Source of the DNA: a gamma proteobacterium L18
GTDB taxonomy: Bacteria > Pseudomonadota > Gammaproteobacteria > Pseudomonadales > Pseudomonadaceae
Assembly: GCA_000497835.1 (NCBI GenBank)
Contig: KI547180.1
Location: 1-35,552 of the forward strand
Reading direction: 5' to 3'
Length of the DNA: 35,552 nt
Shown: positions 28,290 to 35,552 of the stretch, one piece after another
How positions within the stretch are numbered: the stretch's first letter is position 1
How the letters are laid out: the number at the start of each line of letters is the position of its first letter
The notes under the pieces: model-generated
Databases searched by the model: none
The model's input: the letters and a program-made list of their open reading frames with translations, nothing else
What the model was told of the DNA's origin: nothing
Made by a program: the position numbers and the translations under genes

Positions 28290-28724
28290 ATGAAACTCAA
28301 TGATCTGAGTCCAGCGCCGGGTTCCCGTCGCGAAAAGCATCGTCCGGGCCGTGGTATCGGTAGTGGTTTGGGTAAGACTGGTGGCCGTGGTCACAAAGGT
28401 CAGACTTCCCGCTCCGGTGGCACCATTGCTCCAGGCTTTGAAGGCGGTCAACAGCCGCTGCACCGTCGCCTGCCGAAATTCGGCTTCGTTTCCCTGAAAG
28501 CCATGGACCGCGCAGAAGTGCGTCTGTCCGAGCTGGCCAAAGTGGAAGGCGACGTGGTAACCGTTCAGTCCCTGAAGGATGCCAACGTGATTAACCAGAA
28601 CGTTCAGCGTGTGAAAATCATGCTGTCGGGCGAAGTTACTCGCGCAGTCACCATCAAGGGCATCGCAGCCACCAAAGGTGCGCGTGCGGCTATCGAAGCA
28701 GCTGGCGGCAAGTTCGAGGAATAA
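28290..28724 (+). CDS. rplO: 50S ribosomal protein L15
   Basis: Late assembly protein that threads a long Gly/Arg-rich N-terminal extension (GRGIGSGLGKTGGRGHKG, about 22-39) through 23S rRNA. 144 aa. Its TAA is directly followed by the secY ATG with no gap. Confidence 0.98.
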   Translation: MKLNDLSPAPGSRREKHRPGRGIGSGLGKTGGRGHKGQTSRSGGTIAPGFEGGQQPLHRRLPKFGFVSLKAMDRAEVRLSELAKVEGDVVTVQSLKDANVINQNVQRVKIMLSGEVTRAVTIKGIAATKGARAAIEAAGGKFEE

Positions 28725-30056
28725 ATGGCTAAGCAAGGTGCTCTCTCAGCGCTAGGCAAAGGCGGGTTGTCCGAACTCTGGGCTCGTCTGCGTTTCCTGT
28801 TCCTGGCGATTATCGTCTACCGAATCGGCGCGCACATCCCAGTTCCCGGTATCAACCCGGACCGCCTGGCGGACCTGTTTCGACAGAATGAGGGGACCAT
28901 TCTTAGCTTGTTCAACATGTTTTCCGGCGGCGCGCTGGAGCGTATGAGCATCTTTGCACTGGGGATCATGCCGTACATTTCGGCATCGATCATCATGCAA
29001 CTGATGACCGTCGTCAGCCCGCAGCTGGAGCAGTTGAAGAAGGAAGGTGAAGCTGGCCGTCGCAAGATCAGCCAGTACACCCGCTACGGCACCGTCATCC
29101 TGGCTTTGGTTCAAGCAACTGGCATGTCCATTGGCTTGGCCAACCAGGGTGTTTCGTTCTCCGCTGGCATTAGCTTCCATTTCGTCGCAGTCGCCACTTT
29201 TGTGGCTGGTGCGATGTTCATGATGTGGCTGGGCGAGCAGATTACCGAGCGCGGTGTTGGCAACGGTATCTCGATGTTGATTTTTTCGGGTATCGTCGCC
29301 GGTCTTCCGAGAGCAGTCGGGCAGTCTTTCGAGTCTGCGCGTCAGGGTGATATCAACATTTTCGCCTTGGTAGCTGTCGGTCTGCTGGCAGTAGCGATTA
29401 TCGGTTTTGTGGTGTTCATCGAGCGTGGTCAGCGTCGTATTGCTGTTCATTACGCCAAGCGTCAGCAGGGCCGCAAGGTCTTCGCTGCTCAGACGAGCCA
29501 CTTGCCGCTGAAAGTGAACATGGCAGGCGTTATTCCTGCTATTTTCGCGAGCAGCATTTTGCTGTTCCCGGCTTCGCTGGGTGCCTGGTTCGGTCAGTCT
29601 GCTGGTATGGGCTGGCTGCAGGATCTCTCGCAGTCGATCGCTCCTGGTCAGCCGTTGAATATTCTGCTGTTTAGTGCAGGGATTATTTTCTTCTGCTTCT
29701 TCTATACGGCGTTGATGTTCAATCCGAAAGACGTAGCGGAAAACCTGAAGAAGTCCGGTGCCTTTATTCCGGGCATCCGTCCTGGTGAGCAGTCGGCGCG
29801 CTACATTGATGGCGTTCTGACCCGTTTGACCATGTTCGGTGCTCTCTACATGACGGCCGTCTGTCTGCTTCCCCAGTTCCTGGTGGTTGCGGCAAACGTA
29901 CCGTTCTACCTTGGCGGGACCTCGTTGCTGATCGTGGTAGTGGTTGTGATGGACTTCATGTCCCAAGTACAATCGCACCTCGTTTCACACCAGTACGAAT
30001 CCCTGATGAAGAAAGCCAACCTGAAGGGCTACGGCGGCAGCGGTTTGCTGCGCTGA
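28725..30056 (+). CDS. secY: Preprotein translocase subunit SecY
   Basis: Main pore-forming subunit of the Sec translocon; works with SecE (gene at 2973) and SecG, driven by SecA or ribosomes. 443 aa, equal to the E. coli length, with about ten hydrophobic segments. Signatures seen: GINPDRL and [19 protein letters not shown] in the plug region, and [11 protein letters not shown]. The C-terminal cytoplasmic tail is [18 protein letters not shown]. Embedded in the spc operon as usual. Confidence 0.99.
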
Positions 30057-30082
30057 GACCCATAAGGTTCGAGGAGTTGGTG

Positions 30083-30199
30083 ATGAAAGTTCGTGCATCG
30101 GTGAAAAAGCTGTGCCGCAACTGCAAAATTATTCGCCGCGAAGGTGTCGTTCGAGTAATTTGCAGCGCGGAACCACGTCACAAACAGCGCCAAGGCTGA
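30083..30199 (+). CDS. rpmJ: 50S ribosomal protein L36
   Basis: The smallest ribosomal protein, 38 aa ([20 protein letters not shown] and on, ending RHKQRQG). The zinc ribbon is complete: Cys11, Cys14, Cys27 and His33, so this is the zinc-containing (C+) form, which in other bacteria can be replaced by a zinc-free paralogue in zinc limitation. Last gene of the spc set; GAGGAG at 30071-30076 is the ribosome site. Confidence 0.96.
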
Positions 30200-30218
30200 G
30201 TGTGATCTGTGCTACAAG

Positions 30219-30255
30219 CCCAGCAGCTAGTGCGCTGCTGGGTTGATTATTTGTT
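30219..30255 (+). terminator. Terminator of the spc operon
   Basis: Perfect 9-bp stem CCCAGCAGC (30219-30227) / GCTGCTGGG (30234-30242) with loop TAGTGC, then the T-rich TTGATTATTTGTT. It starts 20 bases after the rpmJ stop. Confidence 0.85.
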
Positions 30256-30271
30256 ATTACAGCGATATTAT
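30243..30271 (+). promoter_or_regulatory. Sigma-70 promoter of the alpha operon
   Basis: TTGATT (30243-30248), 17-base spacer, TATTAT (30266-30271), then a GC-rich stretch. The -35 begins on the base right after the terminator stem. The predicted start near 30278 leaves a leader of about 53 bases before rpsM. Confidence 0.7.
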
Positions 30272-30330
30272 CTCGCGCCCTATTTCTTGGCTTCCGGGGC
30301 GTAGGTAGCTGTCAATTGGAGTCCCACTGA

Positions 30331-30687
30331 ATGGCCCGTATTGCAGGCGTTAACATTCCAGATAACAAGCACACTGTTATCTCGCTGACCTACATCTATG
30401 GTGTTGGTCGCACTACTGCACAGAAGATCTGTGCAGACACTGGGGTCAACCCAGCCGCAAAGATCAAGGATCTGAGCGACGAGCAGATTGAACAGCTGCG
30501 TGGCGAAGTGGCGAAGTTCACCACTGAAGGTGACCTGCGTCGCGACATCAACATGAAAATCAAGCGCTTGATGGATCTGGGCTGCTACCGTGGCCTGCGT
30601 CATCGTCGTGGTCTTCCAGTACGCGGTCAGCGTACCAAGACCAACGCGCGTACCCGTAAAGGTCCGCGTAAGCCGATCCGCAAGTAA
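30331..30687 (+). CDS. rpsM: 30S ribosomal protein S13
   Basis: Head protein forming intersubunit bridges and touching P-site tRNA with its basic tail. 118 aa, starting MARIAGVNIPDNKHTVI. C-terminal RHRRGLPVRGQRTKTNARTRKG is the family signature. First gene of the alpha operon. Confidence 0.98.
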   Translation: MARIAGVNIPDNKHTVISLTYIYGVGRTTAQKICADTGVNPAAKIKDLSDEQIEQLRGEVAKFTTEGDLRRDINMKIKRLMDLGCYRGLRHRRGLPVRGQRTKTNARTRKGPRKPIRK

Positions 30688-30717
30688 TCGCACCAGCGAA
30701 TCGACAGGAATTTAGTC

Positions 30718-31107
30718 ATGGCAAAACCTGCTGCTCGTCCTCGTAAAAAAGTAAAAAAGACAGTGGTTGATGGCATCGCCCACATCCACGCGTCGTTCAA
30801 CAACACCATCGTGACCATTACCGATCGTCAAGGTAACGCCCTGTCCTGGGCTACTTCCGGCGGTTCGGGTTTCCGCGGTTCTCGCAAGTCCACCCCGTTC
30901 GCTGCTCAAGTAGCTGCTGAACGTGCTGGTCAAGCTGCGCTGGAATATGGCCTGAAAAACCTTGACGTAAATGTCAAAGGTCCAGGTCCAGGTCGTGAAT
31001 CCGCTGTCCGTGCTTTGAACGGCTGCGGCTACAAGATCGCCAGCATCACCGACGTGACGCCAATCCCGCATAACGGGTGCCGTCCGCCGAAGAAGCGCCG
31101 CGTGTAA
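30718..31107 (+). CDS. rpsK: 30S ribosomal protein S11
   Basis: Platform protein near the E site. 129 aa. Conserved HIHASFNNTIVTITDRQGN and C-terminal DVTPIPHNGCRPPKKRRV are intact; the Asn-Gly in the latter is a known isoaspartate site in E. coli S11. 18 bases to rpsD. Confidence 0.98.
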   Translation: MAKPAARPRKKVKKTVVDGIAHIHASFNNTIVTITDRQGNALSWATSGGSGFRGSRKSTPFAAQVAAERAGQAALEYGLKNLDVNVKGPGPGRESAVRALNGCGYKIASITDVTPIPHNGCRPPKKRRV

Positions 31108-31125
31108 TTCAGGAGACGATAGATA

Positions 31126-31746
31126 ATGGCTCGTTACATTGGTCCAAAATGCAAACTGGCTCGTCGTGAAGGCACTGACCTGTTCCTGAAAAGTGGCGTT
31201 CGCGCTCTGGAATCGAAGTGCAATATCGAAGCAGCCCCAGGTATCCACGGCCAGCGCCGCGGTCGCCAATCCGACTACGGCACCCAACTGCGTGAAAAGC
31301 AGAAGGTCCGTCGTATCTACGGCGTTCTCGAGCGTCAGTTCAGCGGTTACTACAAAGAAGCTGCCGGCAAGAAAGGCGCTACTGGTGAGAACCTGCTGCA
31401 ACTGCTCGAATGCCGTCTGGACAACGTCGTTTACCGTATGGGCTTCGGTGCTACCCGTGCCGAGTCCCGCCAGCTGGTTTCGCACAAAGCGATCAGCGTT
31501 AATGGCAAGACTGTAAACGTACCGTCCTACCAGGTTCGTCAGGGTGACGTGGTTGCTGTTCGCGAGAAATCGAAGAACCAACTGCGCATCGTTCAGGCCC
31601 TTGAGCTGTGCGCCCAGCGTGGCCGCGTTGAGTGGGTAGACGTTGACACTGAGAAGAAATCGGGCGTTTTCAAGAACGTTCCAGCTCGCAGTGATCTGTC
31701 CGCCGACATCAACGAAAGCCTGATTGTCGAGCTCTACTCCAAGTAA
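31126..31746 (+). CDS. rpsD: 30S ribosomal protein S4
   Basis: Primary 16S binder at the mRNA entry; accuracy (ram) locus and repressor of the alpha operon in E. coli. 206 aa. The S4 RNA-binding domain runs from about residue 95 (CRLDNVVYRMGFGATRAESRQ in two blocks, then HKAISVNGKTVNVPSY). Only scattered cysteines are seen, so it is the zinc-free type. Confidence 0.98.
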   Translation: MARYIGPKCKLARREGTDLFLKSGVRALESKCNIEAAPGIHGQRRGRQSDYGTQLREKQKVRRIYGVLERQFSGYYKEAAGKKGATGENLLQLLECRLDNVVYRMGFGATRAESRQLVSHKAISVNGKTVNVPSYQVRQGDVVAVREKSKNQLRIVQALELCAQRGRVEWVDVDTEKKSGVFKNVPARSDLSADINESLIVELYSK

Positions 31747-31768
31747 GGGCTAGAAAATAGGTGCATCC

Positions 31769-32770
31769 ATGCAGATTTCGGTAAATGAGTTCCTGACGCC
31801 CCGCCACATTGATGTGCAGGTCGTCAGTCCAACCCGCGCTAAAATTACGCTCGAGCCTCTCGAGCGTGGTTTTGGCCATACCCTGGGCAACGCGCTGCGC
31901 CGCATCCTGTTGTCCTCAATGCCCGGCTGTGCAGTAGTCGAGGCCGAGATTGACGGTGTGCTCCACGAGTACAGCGCCATCGAAGGTGTACAGGAAGACG
32001 TAATCGAAATCCTGTTGAACCTGAAAGGTCTGGCTATCAAGCTGCACGGTCGTGACGAAGTTACGCTGACCTTGTCGAAGAAGGGTTCGGGGGTGGTTAC
32101 CGCTGCCGATATTCAGCTGGATCATGATGTCGAGATCGTTAACCCCGATCACGTAATCGCCAACCTGGCGTCTAACGGCGCCTTGAACATGAAGCTCGTA
32201 GTAGCTCGTGGTCGTGGTTATGAGCCGGCCGATTCGCGTCAGAGCGATGAAGACGAAAGCCGCAGCATTGGTCGCTTGCAGCTCGATTCTTCGTTCAGCC
32301 CGGTTCGCCGTATCGCGTACGTGGTGGAAAACGCCCGTGTCGAACAGCGTACCAACCTGGACAAGCTGGTAATTGATCTGGAAACCAACGGTACTCTGGA
32401 CCCTGAAGAGGCTATCCGTCGTGCTGCAACCATCCTGCAACAGCAGCTGGCTGCGTTCGTCGACCTCAAAGGTGAAACAGAGCTTCCTGAAGTCGAGCCG
32501 GAAGACGAGATCGATCCGATTCTGCTTCGTCCGGTTGACGATCTGGAACTGACCGTGCGTTCGGCCAACTGCCTTAAGGCGGAGAACATTTACTACATCG
32601 GCGACCTGATTCAGCGCACCGAAGTAGAACTGTTGAAGACTCCGAACCTGGGCAAGAAATCCTTGACTGAAATCAAGGACGTTTTGGCCTCCCGTGGTTT
32701 GTCTCTCGGCATGCGCCTCGACACCTGGCCGCCTGCAAGTCTTAAGAAGGACGACAAGGCGACAGCCTGA
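31769..32770 (+). CDS. rpoA: DNA-directed RNA polymerase subunit alpha
   Basis: Dimer that nucleates polymerase assembly and contacts UP elements and activators. 333 aa. The N-terminal dimerisation domain shows GFGHTLGNALRRILLSS (about 32-48). The C-terminal domain (about 250-333) has Arg264, matching E. coli Arg265, the main UP-element contact, followed by SANCLKAENIYYIGDL. Sits between rpsD and rplQ as in E. coli; beta and beta' are at 6492 and 10630. Confidence 0.99.
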   Translation: MQISVNEFLTPRHIDVQVVSPTRAKITLEPLERGFGHTLGNALRRILLSSMPGCAVVEAEIDGVLHEYSAIEGVQEDVIEILLNLKGLAIKLHGRDEVTLTLSKKGSGVVTAADIQLDHDVEIVNPDHVIANLASNGALNMKLVVARGRGYEPADSRQSDEDESRSIGRLQLDSSFSPVRRIAYVVENARVEQRTNLDKLVIDLETNGTLDPEEAIRRAATILQQQLAAFVDLKGETELPEVEPEDEIDPILLRPVDDLELTVRSANCLKAENIYYIGDLIQRTEVELLKTPNLGKKSLTEIKDVLASRGLSLGMRLDTWPPASLKKDDKATA

Positions 32771-32811
32771 TCGTCGTAATCACCGAACGTAAGTTTGGTA
32801 AGGAATGAACC

Positions 32812-33198
32812 ATGCGTCATCGTAAAAGTGGACGTCACCTGAGCCGTACCAGCTCTCACCGCAAGGCTATGTTCCAGAACATGGCGGTGTCGCTGTTCGA
32901 GCACGAGCTGATCAAAACTACCCTGCCGAAAGCCAAGGAGCTGCGCCGCGTTGCCGAGCCGCTGATCACTCTGGCCAAGGTAGACAGCGTTGCAAACCGC
33001 CGTCTGGCTTTCGACCGTACTCGTTCGAAAGAAATGGTTGGTAAGCTGTTCAACACTCTGGGCAAGCGTTACGCTAACCGTGAAGGCGGTTACCTGCGCA
33101 TCCTGAAGTGCGGTTTCCGCGCTGGCGACAACGCTCCTATGGCGTATGTCGAGCTGGTTGATCGTCCTGTTGGCGGCGTTGTAGAAGCTGCTGAGTAA
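32812..33198 (+). CDS. rplQ: 50S ribosomal protein L17
   Basis: Protein near the tunnel exit on the back of the 50S subunit. 128 aa, starting MRHRKSGRHLSRTSSHRKAM, the family signature. Last gene of the alpha operon; a strong terminator follows 17 bases after its stop. Confidence 0.98.
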   Translation: MRHRKSGRHLSRTSSHRKAMFQNMAVSLFEHELIKTTLPKAKELRRVAEPLITLAKVDSVANRRLAFDRTRSKEMVGKLFNTLGKRYANREGGYLRILKCGFRAGDNAPMAYVELVDRPVGGVVEAAE

Positions 33199-33215
33199 GA
33201 CGAACAAGCTGTACG

Positions 33216-33245
33216 AAAAAACCGGGCCTAGTGCCCGGTTTTTTT
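33216..33245 (+). terminator. Rho-independent terminator of the alpha operon
   Basis: AAAAAACCGGGC (33216-33227) / GCCCGGTTTTTT (33233-33244) with loop CTAGT, symmetrical A- and T-runs on either side of the stem. Ends the ribosomal block and isolates katA. Confidence 0.95.
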
Positions 33246-33264
33246 ATGCCCGCACTATGTGTAG

Positions 33265-33293
33265 GTGCCAGACGTCTACAACATTGTAATAAT
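33265..33293 (+). promoter_or_regulatory. Candidate katA promoter with an embedded inverted repeat
   Basis: GTGCCA (33265-33270), 17-base spacer, AATAAT (33288-33293). Within the spacer lies TACAACATTGTA (33277-33288), an inverted repeat of 5-base arms. The promoter match is only moderate. The 155 bases from 33246 to 33400 are otherwise A/T-richer than the genes and hold no gene. Confidence 0.4.
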
Positions 33294-33400
33294 CTATCGA
33301 GCACAACAGATCTATAAATTAGATGTCTTCCCGTCTTTTACTGATACTGACCACCAGCCATTAGCCCGGTCCCATAAGGTCTGACAGAGGAAGACACACC

Positions 33401-34849
33401 ATGAGCCAGAGCAAAACCCTCACCACCGCCAGCGGCGCACCTGTCGCCGACAACCAGAATTCCCGTTCCGCCGGTCCACGTGGGCCTTTGCTGCTGGACG
33501 ACTTCCATCTGATCGAAAAGCTCGCCCACTTCAACCGCGAGAACATTCCTGAGCGCCGCGTGCACGCCAAAGGCTCGGGTGCGTACGGCACGTTCACTGT
33601 CACCAAAGACATCACCGACCTGACTTACGCCAAACTGTTCTCTGAAGTAGGCAAGCAAACGCCGACCTTCCTGCGTTTTTCCACCGTTGGCGGCGAGCGT
33701 GGTTCGGCTGACACCGAGCGCGATCCACGCGGCTTCGCCCTCAAGTTCTACACCGAGGAAGGCAACTGGGACATCGTCGGCAACAATACACCGGTCTTCT
33801 TCATTCGCGACCCGCTGAAGTTCCCCGACTTTATCCATACCCAAAAGCGTCTGCCCCAGAGCAACCTGAAAAGTGCCCAGGCCATGTGGGATTTCTGGTC
33901 GCACTCGCCCGAGGCGCTGCATCAGGTCACCATCCTGTTCTCGGACCGCGGCATCCCGGACGGCTACCGCTTCATGCACGGCTTTGGCAGCCACACCTAC
34001 AGCCTGGTGAATGCCAAGGGTGAGCGTCATTGGGTCAAATGGCACTACAAGAGCGTACAGGGCATCAAGAACCTCGCCCCGGCGGACGCCGCACGCATTG
34101 CCGGCACCGACCCGGACTACGCCCAGCGTGACCTGTTCGAAGCCATTGAGCGTGGTGACTACCCGCAATGGCGTGTCTGCATCCAGGTGATGACCGAAGC
34201 CCAGGCCAACGCTCATCGTGAGAACCCGTTCGACGTGACCAAGACCTGGTCGCAGAAAGAATTCCCATTGATCGAGGTGGGCCTGCTGGAACTCAACCGC
34301 AACCCGCAGAACTATTTTGCTGAAGTTGAGCAAGCGGCGTTCGGCCCGAGCAACATGGTGCCGGGTGTGGGCCTGTCGCCAGACCGCATGCTGCAAGGTC
34401 GTGTGTTTGCCTATGCCGATGCACACCGCTACCGTGTAGGCACCAACCACCAGCAGCTGCCCGTCAATGCCCCGCGCAGCCCGGTGCATTCGTACCAGCG
34501 TGATGGCTCGATGGCATTTGGCAGCAATGGCGGCGCAGCGCCGAACTATGAGCCCAACAGCTACAGCGATGCGCCCAAGCAGGCGCCACAACACGCCGAA
34601 CCTTCGCTGGCCTTGAGCGGTGCAGCAGACCGCTACGATCACCGCACTGACGGTGACTACTTCAGCCAGGCCGGCGCGCTGTTCCGTTTGATGAACGAAG
34701 CGCAGAAAGCCCTGCTGATCGACAACATCGCCAACGCAATGAGTGGCGTTTCAGGTGACGTGATCGAGCGTCAATTACCGTACTTCTACCAGGCCGACCC
34801 GGCCTATGGTGAAGGGGTTGCCCGCGCGTTGGAGGCAAAACGCGGCTAA
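33401..34849 (+). CDS. katA: Monofunctional haem catalase KatA
   Basis: Breaks hydrogen peroxide into water and oxygen. 482 aa, the small-subunit class. Catalytic residues are complete: distal His55 in RRVHAKGSGAYG, Asn128 in GNNTPVFF, and proximal haem-ligand Tyr338 in RVFAYADAHRYR, each one position from the P. mirabilis catalase numbers (54, 127, 337). No export signal is evident, so it is cytoplasmic. ATG follows AGAGGAAG. It has its own terminator downstream and likely its own promoter; a ferritin gene follows, linking peroxide and iron control. Confidence 0.97.
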   Translation: MSQSKTLTTASGAPVADNQNSRSAGPRGPLLLDDFHLIEKLAHFNRENIPERRVHAKGSGAYGTFTVTKDITDLTYAKLFSEVGKQTPTFLRFSTVGGERGSADTERDPRGFALKFYTEEGNWDIVGNNTPVFFIRDPLKFPDFIHTQKRLPQSNLKSAQAMWDFWSHSPEALHQVTILFSDRGIPDGYRFMHGFGSHTYSLVNAKGERHWVKWHYKSVQGIKNLAPADAARIAGTDPDYAQRDLFEAIERGDYPQWRVCIQVMTEAQANAHRENPFDVTKTWSQKEFPLIEVGLLELNRNPQNYFAEVEQAAFGPSNMVPGVGLSPDRMLQGRVFAYADAHRYRVGTNHQQLPVNAPRSPVHSYQRDGSMAFGSNGGAAPNYEPNSYSDAPKQAPQHAEPSLALSGAADRYDHRTDGDYFSQAGALFRLMNEAQKALLIDNIANAMSGVSGDVIERQLPYFYQADPAYGEGVARALEAKRG

Positions 34850-34866
34850 CTCGAAATGCTAAGGAG

Positions 34867-34891
34867 AACCGCCCTCATTTGGGCGGTTTTT
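34867..34891 (+). terminator. Rho-independent terminator of katA
   Basis: Perfect 8-bp stem AACCGCCC (34867-34874) / GGGCGGTT (34881-34888) with loop TCATTT, then TTT. It starts 18 bases after the katA stop, so the ferritin gene is probably transcribed separately. Between it and 35005 the sequence is T-rich, and I see no clear -35/-10 pair. Confidence 0.88.
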
Positions 34892-35005
34892 CGCTGCCAA
34901 TCATCTACTTTTCTCTGCTTTTTTGCGGTTTTTTACCTTTCTTGCCGTGACGTTCAGCCTGCCTTGGTTCAAACTATCTACTTTCAAGCAAGGAGATGTA
35001 GGGCG

Positions 35006-35470
35006 ATGCAAGGGCACCCGGACGTAATCGATTATCTGAACACGCTGCTGACCGGCGAACTGGCCGCGCGTGATCAGTATTTCATCCATTCGCGGATGTA
35101 CGAGGACTGGGGCTTCAGCAAGCTGTTCGAGCGTATCAACCACGAGATGGAAGAAGAGGCAGGTCATGCCGACGCGCTGATGCGCCGTATTCTGATGCTC
35201 GAAGGCACGCCACGGATGCGCCCTGATGACCTGGACATCGGTACCGACGTTCCCAGCATGTTCGAAGCTGACCTGCGCCTGGAGTACAAGGTGCGTGCAG
35301 CGCTGTGCAAGGGCATTGCCCTGTGTGAACAGCACAAGGACTACGTCACCCGCGACATCCTGCGCGTGCAGCTGTCCGACACCGAGGAAGATCACACGTA
35401 CTGGCTGGAAAAGCAGCTTGGCCTGATCAAGTCGATCGGTTTGCAGAACTACCTGCAGTCGCAGTTCTAA
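35006..35470 (+). CDS. ftnA: Bacterial ferritin FtnA-like protein (commonly annotated bacterioferritin)
   Basis: 24-mer iron-storage protein that oxidises Fe(II) and stores the mineral. 154 aa from ATG 35006; the open frame runs further upstream through the katA terminator, but only this start has AGGAG (34991-34995) and gives the family N-terminus MQGHPDVIDYLN. Ferroxidase ligands are present: Glu18, Glu51, His54, Glu93, Glu127 and His130 by alignment. Position 52, the Met that binds haem between subunits in bacterioferritin, is Ala here (EEEAGHAD). In P. aeruginosa the katA-neighbouring gene once called bfrA was shown to encode a non-haem ferritin, FtnA; this protein fits that group. Role next to katA: limiting Fenton chemistry. 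Confidence 0.9.
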   Translation: MQGHPDVIDYLNTLLTGELAARDQYFIHSRMYEDWGFSKLFERINHEMEEEAGHADALMRRILMLEGTPRMRPDDLDIGTDVPSMFEADLRLEYKVRAALCKGIALCEQHKDYVTRDILRVQLSDTEEDHTYWLEKQLGLIKSIGLQNYLQSQF

Positions 35471-35481
35471 TCGACAGCATG

Positions 35482-35518
35482 AAAAAAGCCCCGCCATCTC
35501 ACCATGGCGGGGCTTTTT
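35482..35518 (+). terminator. Rho-independent terminator of the ferritin gene
   Basis: Perfect 10-bp stem GCCCCGCCAT (35488-35497) / ATGGCGGGGC (35504-35513) with loop CTCACC, flanked by six A residues and five T residues, so it could act in both directions. The last 34 bases of the window show nothing recognisable. Confidence 0.95.
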
Positions 35519-35552
35519 GTTATCTGGACAACGGTAGCCGCAACTGTCTGGA

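Noticed and set aside
33294..33315. OxyR-type ATAG/CTAT repeat upstream of katA
   Set aside because: The two CTAT units are 18 bases apart, not the 22 expected for same-orientation units of the OxyR consensus, and the ATAG partners are missing.
34856..35005. N-terminal extension of the ferritin through the katA terminator
   Set aside because: It would translate a terminator hairpin and a T-rich tract; the family begins at ATG 35006 with AGGAG upstream.

Overview
This window is a core chromosomal segment of a Pseudomonas, most likely of the putida/fluorescens side of the genus. The evidence is gene order (birA-coaX-SPOR gene, then Tyr-Gly-Thr-Trp tRNAs, secE-nusG, the ribosomal and RNA polymerase block, then katA and a ferritin), protein lengths such as RpoB at 1357 aa and RpoC at 1399 aa, and GC-rich codon use. 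Every protein gene reads on the + strand. There are no insertion sequences, phage genes, CRISPR arrays or compositional islands, and nothing suggests recent transfer.

Layout: (1) 1-2323: a REP-like inverted repeat, then birA (biotin ligase/repressor), coaX (type III pantothenate kinase) and a small membrane-anchored SPOR-like protein, tightly packed. (2) 2324-2926: tRNA-Tyr, tRNA-Gly and tRNA-Thr behind a near-consensus promoter, then a terminator, a fresh promoter and tRNA-Trp. The tufB gene that sits between tRNA-Thr and tRNA-Trp in P. aeruginosa is absent. (3) 2973-14829: secE-nusG, rplK-rplA, rplJ-rplL and rpoB-rpoC, with structured leaders before rplJ and rpoB and a perfect hairpin between rpoB and rpoC. 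(4) 15036-19355: the str operon rpsL-rpsG-fusA-tuf, with its own promoter and a strong terminator. (5) 19497-30199: the S10 and spc gene sets (rpsJ to rpmJ), including the short genes rpmD and rpmJ. A terminator/promoter pair interrupts them between rpsN and rpsH. (6) 30331-33198: the alpha operon rpsM-rpsK-rpsD-rpoA-rplQ, behind another terminator/promoter pair. (7) 33401-35470: katA catalase and a ferritin gene (usually named bfr). The ferritin lacks the Met that binds haem in bacterioferritin, so it is better called FtnA-like.

How the genes work together: most of the window builds the machinery of gene expression (RNA polymerase core subunits beta, beta' and alpha; about 30 ribosomal proteins; EF-G and EF-Tu; NusG; and the SecYE core of the translocon). 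The final pair handles hydrogen peroxide and iron, two linked stresses. No new biological system is evident. The most interesting signals are regulatory: the missing tufB, repeated terminators whose 3' arm runs straight into the next promoter, structured leaders, and the haem-ligand loss in the ferritin. Promoters and terminators were read by eye and have not been tested.
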